From: Sphingomonas alpina
Lineage (GTDB): Bacteria > Pseudomonadota > Alphaproteobacteria > Sphingomonadales > Sphingomonadaceae
Length of the DNA stretch: 64,000 nt
Assembly (NCBI RefSeq): GCF_014490665.1
Contig: NZ_CP061038.1
Coordinates: 186,001 to 250,000, forward strand
Direction: 5' to 3'
The notes below the pieces were generated by a model that ran no database searches, was not told the DNA's origin, and saw only the letters and a list, made by a program, of their open reading frames with translations. This document shows positions 33,568 to 43,504 of this stretch, piece by piece. Numbering within the stretch: the first letter of the stretch is position 1; each line of letters starts with the position of its first letter. Position numbers and translations under genes: made by a program.

Positions 33568-35586
33568 TTACGGCAGCAGCTTGAAGCGCACCGCCGCTCC
33601 GCCGCCGGGCGCCATGTCGAGCGCCAGGCTGTCCTTGCTGGTGACGGTCCGCCGCTCGACCACCAGCGCGCCCGGGTTGGTGCGATAATCCGCGCCCGGG
33701 CCGTCGCGGTAGATCTGCGCTTCATATCGTCTGCCCGGCGTGAGGAACGACAGCGACTGGTCGAGCTTGCGCGCCGTTTCATTGGTCAGGGCACCCATGA
33801 ACCAGTCCTGCCCGCTGCGCGGCTGGCGTGCGACGACGATATAGTCGCCGATCTCGCCGGCCAGCGTGCGTGAAGTTTCCCAATCGGTTGGCACGTCGCG
33901 GATGAACTGGAACGCATCGGGCCGCGCCTCGTAATTCTCCGGCAGGTCGGCCGCCATCTGCACTGGCGAATAGAGCACGACATATTCGGCAAGCTGCGTC
34001 GCCAGCGTCGATTGCACGCGGTGCGTGAGTTCAGTTCCACTGCGTGCGATATCGAAAATACCCGGGGTGAAATCCATCGGCCCGCCCAGCATCCGCGTGA
34101 AGGGCAGGATCACGACATGCTCGGGCGGATTGGTCGGCCGGCCCCAGGCGTTGAACTCCTGGCCGCGCGCGCCTTCGCGGCTGATCATGTTGGGCCAGGT
34201 GCGGCGCAGGCCGGTATCCTTGACCGGCTCATGCGCGTCGATCGCGATATGATGCGCGGCGGCGACTTCGGCGACATGGAGGTTGTGGCGGACCATATAT
34301 TGCCCCGCGAACCATTGGCGGGTGCCATCGGCGGCGATGATGTCGCCGCTGTGGCGGACATAGCCGGTCTTGACCTCCGACACGCCGACCGACTGGTAGA
34401 GCTTCATTGCGGCGTCGAGCTGCGCTTCGTAATTGACCACCGCGCCGCCGGTCTCGTTATGGCCGATCAGCTTGACGCCCTTGGCCTTGCCATAGGCGGT
34501 GACCGCCTGCAGATCGAAATCGGGATAGCTTTTGGTGAAGCTGAACTTGTCGCCATTGGCGATCCAGTCGCCGTCCCAGCCTTGGTTCCAGCCCTCGACC
34601 AGCACCCCGTCAAAGCCATATTTGGCCGCGAAATCCATATAGGCCTTCACATTGGCGGTGGTCGCGCCGTGCCGCCGTCCGCTGCCCCAGGTGGTCTTGT
34701 CGAGATGCATTTCCCACCACACGCCGACATATTTGCCGGGCTTGAACCAGGAGATGTCGGCAATCTTGCTCGGCTCGTTGAGGTTGAGGGTGATCCGGCT
34801 GTCGGTCAGCGCACCGGCACTGGTGCCGATCAGCATCGTGCGCCACGGCGTGGTGAAGGGGCCGGTCTTGTGCGCCAGCGTGCCGTCGGGCCAAGGCATC
34901 AGCCGCGCGGTCAGCGTGCCGGCGCCATTGCCCGCCAGCAGCATGCTGGGGAAATCGACCAAAGCCGCTTCATGGAACGAGAGATACAGCCCGTTATCGC
35001 CCTTCAGGGTCAGCGGCGTCTCCGCCAGCGTGATGCGGCGCGCATCGGTCTTGGTGTAGAGATATTCGTCGCGTTCCTGGCCGAGCGCTTCGTACCACCA
35101 GGCTTGATGGGCACCGATAGTGTGGAATTCGGTGCGGTCGGCGGTGACCGACACGGCCTTGCCCGCGGGGATCGCACCATAAGTGTAACGAAAGCCGATC
35201 CCGTCATCGAACAGGCGGAAAATGACATCGAACGACGTGTTCAGCGGCGTGTCGCCGGACAGCGATACCGCCAGCTCGCTATGATTGTCGCGGATGACGC
35301 GCTGCTCGCCCCAGGGCTGCTCCCAGGTCGTGTCCGATGCACCGCGCCGCGCCGCAGCGATCGCGGTATAGCGCGCATCGGGCTCGCCAGCGAAGCTCAG
35401 GCCCAGCGCGGAGGGAGCGAGCACCGGCTTGCCCTCACGGCTTACCGTATAGAGTGCGCGGCCGCCCTCGACCGTGACGCAGACCTCGATCACCTTGCCC
35501 GGAGACTGGGCGCATTCGCGGGTTGCGGCCGAAGCGGCGGCCGGCGCGCCGAGTGCGGCAAGGATGAGGAAGGGGCGAAGAATCAT
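33568..35586 (-). CDS. GH97 family alpha-glycosidase (SusB-like)
   Basis: A 672-residue exported enzyme; signal peptide to about residue 21 (ASAA). The three-part GH97 layout is visible: N-terminal beta-sandwich (to ~290), TIM barrel (YVGVWWEMHLDKTTWGSG, GFDGVLVEGWNQGWDGDW, LIGHNETGG, HHIAIDAHEPVKDTGLRRTWPN) and a C-terminal beta domain. The catalytic acid is expected in the AHEP segment; whether it is inverting alpha-glucosidase or retaining alpha-galactosidase cannot be settled here. It is the last gene of the TonB receptor-halogenase operon and suggests an alpha-linked glucan or oligosaccharide as nutrient. Confidence 0.9.
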   Translation of the reverse strand: MILRPFLILAALGAPAAASAATRECAQSPGKVIEVCVTVEGGRALYTVSREGKPVLAPSALGLSFAGEPDARYTAIAAARRGASDTTWEQPWGEQRVIRDNHSELAVSLSGDTPLNTSFDVIFRLFDDGIGFRYTYGAIPAGKAVSVTADRTEFHTIGAHQAWWYEALGQERDEYLYTKTDARRITLAETPLTLKGDNGLYLSFHEAALVDFPSMLLAGNGAGTLTARLMPWPDGTLAHKTGPFTTPWRTMLIGTSAGALTDSRITLNLNEPSKIADISWFKPGKYVGVWWEMHLDKTTWGSGRRHGATTANVKAYMDFAAKYGFDGVLVEGWNQGWDGDWIANGDKFSFTKSYPDFDLQAVTAYGKAKGVKLIGHNETGGAVVNYEAQLDAAMKLYQSVGVSEVKTGYVRHSGDIIAADGTRQWFAGQYMVRHNLHVAEVAAAHHIAIDAHEPVKDTGLRRTWPNMISREGARGQEFNAWGRPTNPPEHVVILPFTRMLGGPMDFTPGIFDIARSGTELTHRVQSTLATQLAEYVVLYSPVQMAADLPENYEARPDAFQFIRDVPTDWETSRTLAGEIGDYIVVARQPRSGQDWFMGALTNETARKLDQSLSFLTPGRRYEAQIYRDGPGADYRTNPGALVVERRTVTSKDSLALDMAPGGGAAVRFKLLP

Positions 35587-35623
35587 GGGGAGGAGTCTTT
35601 CGTGATACGCGACAGGAAAAAGG

Positions 35624-36661
35624 TCATGACGATTTGAGAAAGGCCATTTTGAGCTGCTGCTTCAGCGCTGCCCGGGCTGCTGGGCGCATCGTCCCGAGCG
35701 CGCCGCGCAGCTCGGCCGGGATATGATCGACCGCGCTTTCGCTGCCAAAGACATGCAGGTCGAACATCGCCTTCCAGTAGGCGCGCTCCGATGCCGGCAG
35801 GTCGCGCAGCGCAAGCAGCGCAGTCAGGAACGCGTCATTGGCGCGCTCCAGCCCGGTCGCGCTGTCGCCCCACCAGTAATTGACCATCGCATTGTACGGG
35901 TCGCGCGAGGTGACATGGTGCCACCAATATTTCGGCATGAAGAGCGCATCGCCCGGCGCGAGATGCGCCACGCGAGCAGCGGCGAGCGCATCGGTATAGC
36001 GCGGAAAGCGCGCCAGGTCGGGCGCTTCAGGGTCGACCAGCGACAGTGGCGGGGGATTGTCGAGCGGCCCGACATAGAGGTTGCTCACCTGCTCGGGTGG
36101 GAACAACACGAAGCGGCGATGCCCGGCGATCACACAGGCAAGATTATGGTCGCGGTCGTTATGCGTCTGGGTCCGCACCGGCCCGCCGATCCAGAGCCGC
36201 GGGCCAACCGCTGGCAATAGTGGCATCGCATTGTCGCGCACGAAATCGGGCAAATGGCTGACCAGTGGCAGCATCTGGATCGCGACGAACGGCGCATCGG
36301 CGGTGCCGAGCAGGCGCTCGATCCGGTCGAGCGTTTCGGGGATCGAGCGCTGGCGCTTGGAAAAGCTGAACTCGCGCAGGTCGGCGGCATAGCCGAAACG
36401 CCCGCCGCTATTGGCTGGCGCCTCCATCACCGGACCGGCCATGCCGCGGTCCATCGCCTTCAGATAGGCGCTGAGCCGCGCCGGCGAATGGCGGCCTGCG
36501 GCAAGCGCCGGCCATGCATCGAACAGGCCGGTCAGCACCACTGGTACGCCGTTCGCGATCAACGCGTCGAGATTGACCGAGGAGGCTGCCCGTATCTCGA
36601 CTGGCGGCAACCGGTCCAGCGGGTCGCCGTCCGTCTGCCGTTGCGCCGCGCTGACGGTCAT
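35624..36661 (-). CDS. JmjC/cupin-8 family Fe(II) oxygenase-like protein
   Basis: A 345-residue protein of the cupin_8 (FIH/JmjC-like) family. Iron ligands are visible as H167-N-D169 (THNDRDHN) and H248 or H249 (KYWWHHVTS), with the double-stranded beta helix between them (HRRFVLFPPEQVSNLY). Members hydroxylate protein or peptide side chains with 2-oxoglutarate. The ATG at 36661 overlaps the stop of the upstream halogenase-like gene (ATGA), so both are probably made together. Such genes recur beside halogenase/TonB receptor clusters in sphingomonads and caulobacters (from memory); the shared substrate is unknown. Confidence 0.85.
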   Translation of the reverse strand: MTVSAAQRQTDGDPLDRLPPVEIRAASSVNLDALIANGVPVVLTGLFDAWPALAAGRHSPARLSAYLKAMDRGMAGPVMEAPANSGGRFGYAADLREFSFSKRQRSIPETLDRIERLLGTADAPFVAIQMLPLVSHLPDFVRDNAMPLLPAVGPRLWIGGPVRTQTHNDRDHNLACVIAGHRRFVLFPPEQVSNLYVGPLDNPPPLSLVDPEAPDLARFPRYTDALAAARVAHLAPGDALFMPKYWWHHVTSRDPYNAMVNYWWGDSATGLERANDAFLTALLALRDLPASERAYWKAMFDLHVFGSESAVDHIPAELRGALGTMRPAARAALKQQLKMAFLKSS

Positions 36662-38172
36662 GCTGCCTCGCTCCGGCAGAAATTGTCGAGATACAGCTCG
36701 TGCGTCGGCTGCTTCAGCACCTGCTCCTTCACGAAGGCGAGGATGCGGCGGAATTCCTGCTTCATTCGCTCGGGCGAGGTCCGGTCGATCGCGGGCGACC
36801 AGCTTTCGGGCATCAGGCCAAGCCCGACGAACAGCGCCTGCCAACTGTCGAATGAGAAGCTCTCATCCTCCATCGGCGCGATATCGCCGCGCGCCTGGAA
36901 GGTCGCGATCTTGTGCGCGAGTGCGTCCGGCCGGGCCGCCTCCCGCGCCTGTGTCCAGAACGGGGAGTTGCCATAGCGGTTGAGCGCGTACCAGGCCGAC
37001 TGGAAGTCGCGGATGCGCTCCAGTGAGGAGTGCATCAGGCGGTTATATTCGGCGCGCTCGGCCGAGAAATCCGCCGTCACCGGGAAAAGCTGCAGCAGGT
37101 GCACCAGGCCGAGCTGGATCGCGTGGAGATCGACGCCATGGATCGGGTCGAGCGTGCAGGCGGCCTCGCCGATCGCAACGCAATTGCCTTGCCAGGCGAC
37201 ATGCCGTCGGCCCGGATCGAATGTGCGAAGGGTCGCGTCGGACACGCTCAGCCCGGACACGCTCAGCCCGGACACGGTCGCCATCGCGCGCATTGCGTCG
37301 CCGTCGTTGCAGCAGGCGCTGGAATAATGCTGCACGACATGCGTTGCGGCCTGGCTGGGATACAGGCCAAGCCAGCCGTCACGCCAGGCGCGGATTTCGC
37401 CATAGGCCGGGACCGACAGGAAGCGCGGCGCCTGCGTGCTCAGCCGGCGATCGATGCCGAACTGCGGTCGCCATTCATCGCGCCCCACGCCCAGCGCTTC
37501 GCCGATCAGCAGCGCTTCGGGCCCCGTGGCATCGACGAACAAGGCGCCTTCGATCCGGTGCCCGTCGTCGAGCGAAATCGCGCGGATACCGCCCTGGTCA
37601 TGCTCCGCCGCCACCGTGGCGGTGTGATGAATGACCACGCCCAGGCGCGCCGCCAAGGTCTTGAGCGTGGCGATATAGGGCAGGGCGGGCAGATGATAGC
37701 CATAGTCGGTACGGCCGAAAATTTCGGTCGTCTCGTCGGGCAGCATCATTCGCCCCTGTTTCGCAGCGGCGGCGGTCAGGCAGAAATCCTCGAGCGCGAC
37801 GTCGAGCCCGAAGCTGCGCGCCTTGACCCAATAGGGAAAGAAGGCGTTGCCATCGATCGGCGCGCCATAAGCGCCGCTCGCATGCATGAAGGACGGGGTC
37901 GCGCCGGATGAGTCGACGAAATTCTGCCCGAACGAGAAACTGCCGCCGGTCGTCCTGAGCAAGGCGGCCTCGTCGAGCCGCAGCTGATTGTGCAGTGCCT
38001 CGATCGCGGGTTGCGTGACGATGATGTCGCCGGGCTGCAGCCGGGTCGGCAGTTCGACCGCCTCGACGCTAATCCCGGCCGGGCCGAGCGCGCGCTGGAT
38101 GACGCTTGCCGACAACCACAGCGCGGCATCGCGGCCCACGATCACCACGTGATTGGGGCGTGTATCGCTCAT
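36658..38172 (-). CDS. Degenerate tryptophan-halogenase-like protein
   Basis: A 504-residue paralogue of the upstream halogenase, aligning along its length (YHLPALPYIATLKTLAARLGV, VDATGPEALLIGEALGV, GNCVAIGEAACTLDPIHG). Key catalytic features are missing: the FAD loop GGGTAGW is GRDAALW (13-19), the active-site Lys is Ser (FSFG, S80), the WxWxIP box is absent, and LEPLEST is LDPIHGV. A 15-bp tandem repeat inserts SGLSVSGLSVSD. It overlaps both neighbours by 4 bp. It is unlikely to halogenate; a binding or scaffolding partner, or another flavin reaction, is possible. Confidence 0.85.
   Translation of the reverse strand: MSDTRPNHVVIVGRDAALWLSASVIQRALGPAGISVEAVELPTRLQPGDIIVTQPAIEALHNQLRLDEAALLRTTGGSFSFGQNFVDSSGATPSFMHASGAYGAPIDGNAFFPYWVKARSFGLDVALEDFCLTAAAAKQGRMMLPDETTEIFGRTDYGYHLPALPYIATLKTLAARLGVVIHHTATVAAEHDQGGIRAISLDDGHRIEGALFVDATGPEALLIGEALGVGRDEWRPQFGIDRRLSTQAPRFLSVPAYGEIRAWRDGWLGLYPSQAATHVVQHYSSACCNDGDAMRAMATVSGLSVSGLSVSDATLRTFDPGRRHVAWQGNCVAIGEAACTLDPIHGVDLHAIQLGLVHLLQLFPVTADFSAERAEYNRLMHSSLERIRDFQSAWYALNRYGNSPFWTQAREAARPDALAHKIATFQARGDIAPMEDESFSFDSWQALFVGLGLMPESWSPAIDRTSPERMKQEFRRILAFVKEQVLKQPTHELYLDNFCRSEAA
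37239..37281. repeat. Intragenic 15-bp tandem repeat (about 3 units)
   Basis: The unit CGGACACGCTCAGCC is repeated almost three times in frame inside the halogenase-like gene, giving a five-residue repeat (SGLSV). Such repeats change copy number easily, but by multiples of 15 bp so the frame is kept. Confidence 0.8.
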
Positions 38173-39731
38173 AACGGCATCCCCGCCGGATCGACGCCGG
38201 CGCAATAGCTTGCCACAAAGTCGCTATGCGATGGCATCGCCGCCGTGTTGGTCGCAACCCTTCCGGCAAGGTCGGCCAGCCTGGTGTCGAGCGTATCGAG
38301 GTCGAGCGCATCGGCGAGCCGGTTATAACCGGTCGGCATGATGCGCTGTCCGATCAGCACTGACAGCCAGCTCTCGCGCGAAAACAGGCCATATTGATAA
38401 TTGGGCGCGGTCGCGCGTGAGCGGAACAGGTCGATCTTGTGTGCCAGGCTGTCGGGCAGCTCCATCGCCCGGACATAATCCCAGAGCGGCTCACCGATGC
38501 GCTCATTGGCGACATAGTGCAGCACCAGAAAGTCGCGCACCCGCTCATATTGAAGCTCCGACAGGCGGTTGAACTCGCGCGCCAGCCGCGGGTCGATACT
38601 CCCGCGCGCGGTGGCGGGTGGCATCAGATTGATCAGGTCGATCACTGCCGCCTGCACCAGGAAGATGCTGGTCGATTCGAGCGGCTCGAGGAACCCGCTC
38701 GCCAGGCCGATCGCAATGCAATTGCCCGCCCAGGTCCGCACCCGGCGGCCCGGCGAGAAGCGCAGCAGTCGCGGCTCCGCCTGTGCCGCGCCGTCGAGCT
38801 GGGCGAGCAACGTGTCGCGCGCGTCGTCGACCTCAATGAAGCGGCTAGAAAAGACATATCCGTTGCCGGTGCGGTGCTGCAGCGGGATGCGCCAGATCCA
38901 GCCGGCCTGCTGCGCCGTGGACCGGGTATAGGGCGTGAAATCACCGGCCCGGTCGCACGGCACCGCAAGTGCGCGGTCGCATGGCAGCCAGTGCGTCCAG
39001 TCCTCCCATTCGACTTCGAGAATGCCGCCGAGCAGCATCGATCGGAACCCGGTGCAGTCGATGAACAGATCGCCCTCGATCCGCTCGCCCGATTTGAGCG
39101 TCAGCGCGGTGATGTCGCCCGACTGGGCATCGCGCGCGATGTCACTGACCATGCCTTCAATGCGCCGTGCTCCGCGCGCCACCGTCCAGCGGCGCAGGAA
39201 TTGAGCATAGAGGCTCGCGTCGAAATGATAGGCATAGGCATAGGTCGAGCGGATCGACTTGAGATCTTCATTGGGAAATTCGAACGCGTTGCGTTGTGCA
39301 GCAGTGACGGCATAGGAATAGGCATCGAGCGGGGCGACGTCGCGGCCAGCCTGGCGTGCGCGGACCCAGTGATGCTGGAAATCGACGCCGCCCCAGGGCT
39401 CGCCGAACACCCCGAACGGATGGATATAGGAATCGTCCGGGCGATGCCAGTTGCGGAACTGGATGCCGAGTTTGAAGGTTGCCTGGGTCTCGCGCATGAA
39501 CTCGGCTTCGTCGATGCCGAGCATGTCGTTGAAGGTCTTGATGTGCGGCAGCGTTGCCTCGCCCACGCCGACCGTGCCGATCTCGTCGGATTCGATCAGC
39601 GTCACTGCATAGTCAGTCGGGTCGAGCCGTCCGACCAGGCCCGCCGCGCACATCCAGCCGGCCGTGCCGCCACCGACGATGACGATCCTGAACGGGGGCC
39701 TGAACAGGGGCCTGAACAGGGGCGGGGGCAT
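38169..39731 (-). CDS. Flavin-dependent tryptophan-halogenase family enzyme
   Basis: A 520-residue enzyme with all halogenase hallmarks: FAD loop GGGTAGW (20-26), catalytic Lys K87 in ATFKLGIQF, WxWxIP box (W278-P283, WIWRIP) and the LEPLEST segment. The start at 39731 has GGGAG 8 nt upstream. The N-terminus contains a short tandem repeat (PLFRPLFRPPFR, from a 12-bp DNA repeat). It overlaps the halogenase-like gene by 4 bp and follows the TonB receptor by ~85 bp. Related enzymes such as BrvH of Brevundimonas halogenate indole in vitro; the natural substrate in TonB receptor clusters is not known. Confidence 0.9.
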   Translation of the reverse strand: MPPPLFRPLFRPPFRIVIVGGGTAGWMCAAGLVGRLDPTDYAVTLIESDEIGTVGVGEATLPHIKTFNDMLGIDEAEFMRETQATFKLGIQFRNWHRPDDSYIHPFGVFGEPWGGVDFQHHWVRARQAGRDVAPLDAYSYAVTAAQRNAFEFPNEDLKSIRSTYAYAYHFDASLYAQFLRRWTVARGARRIEGMVSDIARDAQSGDITALTLKSGERIEGDLFIDCTGFRSMLLGGILEVEWEDWTHWLPCDRALAVPCDRAGDFTPYTRSTAQQAGWIWRIPLQHRTGNGYVFSSRFIEVDDARDTLLAQLDGAAQAEPRLLRFSPGRRVRTWAGNCIAIGLASGFLEPLESTSIFLVQAAVIDLINLMPPATARGSIDPRLAREFNRLSELQYERVRDFLVLHYVANERIGEPLWDYVRAMELPDSLAHKIDLFRSRATAPNYQYGLFSRESWLSVLIGQRIMPTGYNRLADALDLDTLDTRLADLAGRVATNTAAMPSHSDFVASYCAGVDPAGMPL

Positions 39732-39817
39732 GGTTGTGTCTCCCTGCATGCGCGTGTGTTACCCGACCCTATCGATAAGGAGGCGCCGCCGCCGGGTGCG
39801 GCGACGCCAGGAAAAGG

Positions 39818-42800
39818 TCAGAATTTGAACCGCGCACCGAACTGGAAGCGCCGGTCGACACGGCCCCAGTTCGAGTCGAGATAGACCGGCTTGGCACCGG
39901 GTGTCGCAACCGAGTCACCGAAGATCTGTTGCTGGTACACGGTGGTCGTGTTGAGCAGGTTCGATCCCTCGATCGACAATTCGACATATTTGTTGACCGA
40001 GAAGCGGAGCGACCCGTCGAGGAAGCCGGCGGATTTCTGGAACACCGGCAGGCCGATGCAGCAGTCGAGATTGTTGGTCAGGAAGCGCGAACGCCAGTTA
40101 TAGGCGATGCGCAGGCCGACCGGGCCATATTCGTACAGGCCGACCACGTTGAACGTATGGTCCGAGATTCCTGCGAGTCGATGCGAGTCGATCACCGCAC
40201 CGCGGCCGCCACTGACATCGAGTCCGGCGCCCTGGCCACCGGTGCCACCAGCATCGAGCGCGCCGACAGCGATCAGGTTCGAGTTGTTGATCCCCGATTG
40301 CTTGACGAAGGTGTAATTGACCTGAGCCCCCAGGCCCTTGAGCGCGCCGGGCAGGAAGTCGAAAAAGGTCTGGTACGCGGCCTCGAAGCCGTAGAGCTTG
40401 CCGCCGCCCTTCTCGTTGCGGGGACCGCGCAACAGCACCGTCTGGGTCGAGCTGTTATTGGTGATGGTGCGGGTAAAGTCGCCATAGGCGATGCTGTTGT
40501 GCAGTTGCTTGTAGAAGGCGCCGAAGGTGAACGAACTGCTCCGTCCCATATAGCGTTCATAGGTCAGGTCGAACTGGTCGGCGAGAACCGGCTTGAGCCC
40601 GGCAAAACCGGATTCCGCACGGAACACGAAATTATATCCCGTGACGTTGCCTTGCGCGTCTCGCACCAGATAGGGCGATGTCGCACGACCATCGAACACC
40701 GGGGCCTGGATCGACACGAAGTTGCGCAACAGGCCGAAATCCGGACGCGCCATGGCGCGCGACGCAGCGAACCGGATGAACTGTTTGCTGTCCAGGCCGA
40801 ACCGGACGTTAAAGGTCGGCAGGACGTTGGTGTAATCCGTCTTGTAGTTGTTGGGGTCGCTACCGCCATCCGCGAAGGCGCGGATCGTCGGGGTGAGGAA
40901 GCAGGCCGGATTGACTACCCAACCATTGGGCGGCGGCGCCCCGGGAACGCAAGGCGCCACATTGCCGAAGATATTCGCGTCCGGAAAGCCGACGCGACCT
41001 TCGCTGTCGATGCTGGTCTTGATCACGCGAACGCCGATATTGCCCTGAACGCCGATGCCGCCGAAGATCGTCTTGTCGTCACCGCCAAAGCGCAGCATCG
41101 CGTAACCGGCGGTGGTCTTCTCTTTGACCCGCATCACTTCCTGCGGGAGGAAGCAGCTATTGGCGATCAGGCCGCTCCGATCGCAGATCGGCGACCAGCC
41201 GGGTGACAGTGGCGAGTTGGTGTTCGGGCCGCTCAGCGATGAGACGAGCTTGTCAAAATTCCTGAGCGTCGGGCGGTTCAGGTAAACCAGGTCGCCATTG
41301 TCATAGACATTGCCGTTGTAGAAGCCGCTGCCGAGGTCGGTCGATTCCCAGATGCCCGCGCCATAGCCCTTGAAATTGGCATGTGGCTGCGCGCAGGCCG
41401 GGTAGGCCCCCGGTGTGGTGTTGTCGATGTTGAAGCCTGGGCCGTTGCAATTCCAGGGTGCGGCGATCGGCGACCAGTTGAAGGTCGAATAGCGCACCGT
41501 CTGGTTGCGATCGGCATAGCGCACGCCGACCTTGAGCGAATTGAGCCAGCCGCCATCGCCGAATTCATACTCGACATCGCCGCGCAGCGCGAATTCGTCG
41601 GCGTCATTGTCCTCCACATGGCCCTGGATGAACGGGAGCCAGTAATTATGCGGATTGGCGAGGCCGCCGGCCGCATAATTGACGTTGGAGCCCGGCAGCA
41701 GCTTGACCGTCGGCGTGCCGTCGCGATTCACGCTGTATTCCATGTTCGCCATCGATCCGACGGCAACCAGAATGTCGTTGTTGTTGGTGTGGGCCCAGAT
41801 CTTCTGCGCATCCACATTGAGGTGGAGCCGGTCGTTCAAATCCCATTTGAAGTTGGCCGAAAGATCCTGGGTCCGTTCGCTATGATCGAAGTTCCGCGCT
41901 TCGTTCTGGAAATAAAGGCCGTCGCGCAGCGAGGAACAGGACGATCCGGCGCCGCAGAAATTGACGAACGGCAGGCCGGGAACGGCCGAACCGGTGTCGA
42001 TCGCATCCTGCACGCTATCGAAACTGCCGCGCCAGCTGCCATGGCCCTGAGTCAGCGTGCCCGATTGCAGCATGCCGTTCGGGCCGAACACGAAGCCGGA
42101 CGTGCCGGGTGCCGGGCCAAGGACGGTCGACGCACGCGGATTGAATGCGGGTGTGCCGTAATAATTGCCGTCGAAGATCGTGTGCGAGGCCCGCTCGAGC
42201 CAGGCATTGCGATATTTGGAGTCGTTATATTGCACGCTGGCACGGAAATCGCCGGTCGGATCCTCATATTGTGCGGCGAGCGCGATACCGCGCCGGGTGC
42301 GGTCATAATCGACCTGTGAATAGCGGACACCGTCGGGCGCATAGGCCCAGCCAGTACCGCCGAATGGGTTGGCGGTGCAGCCGATCTTGCCATCGGCACC
42401 GATGATCGCCTTGCCCTGGGTATCGACCGCGCCGGCCGAGCAATAGGTGTCGATCTTGTCCATGATCACGCTCTCGGTGCGCGTCACGACGTGCGAATGG
42501 GCATAGTTGGCGAGCAGGCCGAACGTGCCCGCCCCGGTGTCGACCGAATAGCTCAGGATGCCGGAATATTCATAGTTCCAGTCTTTCGACCGGTCGCCAT
42601 AAGTGGCCTTGACGTTACCGGCGACGAGCAGTCCCTTGCTGTCGAGCGGCAGGCGGGTGCGCAGATTGACCGTGCCGGCGATGCCGCCCTCGATCATCTC
42701 CGCGGTCTGGTTCTTATACGCATCGACGCCCGCCATCAGTTCGGGCGAGACGTCGTTGAAGTTGAGCCCGCGCGACGCATCGGCGGAGAAGCTGTCGCGA

Positions 42801-43255
42801 CCGTTGAACTCGGTGCGGACCTGCGGCAGGCCGCGGATCAGGACGCCGGCGGGCTCGCCCGAGGGATGGGTGCTGTCGTCGCTGGACTGGAGACGCGAGA
42901 CGGTGATGCCGGGCACGCGCTGCAATGCGGCCGCCACCGACTTGTCCGGAAAGGCGCCGATATCCGTCGCGGAGATCGAGTCCACCACCGTATCGGCATT
43001 CTTCTTGGTGCTTTGCGCGGAAGCGAGTGCTTCGCGGACGCCGACCACGACGATGTCGTCGCTCCTGTCTTCGGCTGTGGTCTCTGCGACCGGCGCGCTG
43101 CCGGATGATGATTGCGTCTGGGCGGGCGTGTCGGCCACCGCATTGGCGGTCTGTGCCTGAGCGGCGCCGGCAGTCCCCATCATCGCGAGGGCCAGCAACG
43201 ATACGCCGCCGTGCAGCACAAGGCCGCGGGCGTGCCCCGAAAACTCGTTCTTCAT
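39818..43255 (-). CDS. TonB-dependent receptor, proteobacterial IMP-type carbohydrate receptor
   Basis: A 1145-residue receptor. Signal peptide to about residue 36 (GAAQAQ), then a TonB box (DDIVVVGVREALASAQSTKK) and the plug signature of this family (SISATDIGAFPDKSVAAALQ RVPGITVSR). The long barrel ends in GARFKF. The start at 43255 has GGAG 6 nt upstream; the in-frame opening further upstream lacks one. It is the first gene of the operon with halogenases, JmjC protein and GH97. This receptor class, near LacI regulators and MFS transporters, takes up maltodextrins, sucrose and similar sugars in sphingomonads, caulobacters and xanthomonads (family knowledge). Confidence 0.93.
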   Translation of the reverse strand: MKNEFSGHARGLVLHGGVSLLALAMMGTAGAAQAQTANAVADTPAQTQSSSGSAPVAETTAEDRSDDIVVVGVREALASAQSTKKNADTVVDSISATDIGAFPDKSVAAALQRVPGITVSRLQSSDDSTHPSGEPAGVLIRGLPQVRTEFNGRDSFSADASRGLNFNDVSPELMAGVDAYKNQTAEMIEGGIAGTVNLRTRLPLDSKGLLVAGNVKATYGDRSKDWNYEYSGILSYSVDTGAGTFGLLANYAHSHVVTRTESVIMDKIDTYCSAGAVDTQGKAIIGADGKIGCTANPFGGTGWAYAPDGVRYSQVDYDRTRRGIALAAQYEDPTGDFRASVQYNDSKYRNAWLERASHTIFDGNYYGTPAFNPRASTVLGPAPGTSGFVFGPNGMLQSGTLTQGHGSWRGSFDSVQDAIDTGSAVPGLPFVNFCGAGSSCSSLRDGLYFQNEARNFDHSERTQDLSANFKWDLNDRLHLNVDAQKIWAHTNNNDILVAVGSMANMEYSVNRDGTPTVKLLPGSNVNYAAGGLANPHNYWLPFIQGHVEDNDADEFALRGDVEYEFGDGGWLNSLKVGVRYADRNQTVRYSTFNWSPIAAPWNCNGPGFNIDNTTPGAYPACAQPHANFKGYGAGIWESTDLGSGFYNGNVYDNGDLVYLNRPTLRNFDKLVSSLSGPNTNSPLSPGWSPICDRSGLIANSCFLPQEVMRVKEKTTAGYAMLRFGGDDKTIFGGIGVQGNIGVRVIKTSIDSEGRVGFPDANIFGNVAPCVPGAPPPNGWVVNPACFLTPTIRAFADGGSDPNNYKTDYTNVLPTFNVRFGLDSKQFIRFAASRAMARPDFGLLRNFVSIQAPVFDGRATSPYLVRDAQGNVTGYNFVFRAESGFAGLKPVLADQFDLTYERYMGRSSSFTFGAFYKQLHNSIAYGDFTRTITNNSSTQTVLLRGPRNEKGGGKLYGFEAAYQTFFDFLPGALKGLGAQVNYTFVKQSGINNSNLIAVGALDAGGTGGQGAGLDVSGGRGAVIDSHRLAGISDHTFNVVGLYEYGPVGLRIAYNWRSRFLTNNLDCCIGLPVFQKSAGFLDGSLRFSVNKYVELSIEGSNLLNTTTVYQQQIFGDSVATPGAKPVYLDSNWGRVDRRFQFGARFKF

Positions 43256-43504
43256 GAGATACTCCCCTGTAGTCCTGCCCCTGTCGGCGCTGTTCGATCG
43301 GTCGATAATGCGTGCGGTTGCAGCCATGAGCTCGATGCGAGCCGCCGGGTTTCGGCGCAGCCGGACGTGAAGGATCGAGGGCGCACCGGGCCGCTCGCGA
43401 CATGGCGCGATGGCGTATTCCGGTCATTCCACTGTGCGCGATTTTGCATGCGCTTTCATCATCCCCCTGTCGGATGCGGCGCTTCAGTGGAGCCGTCATC
43501 GTCG

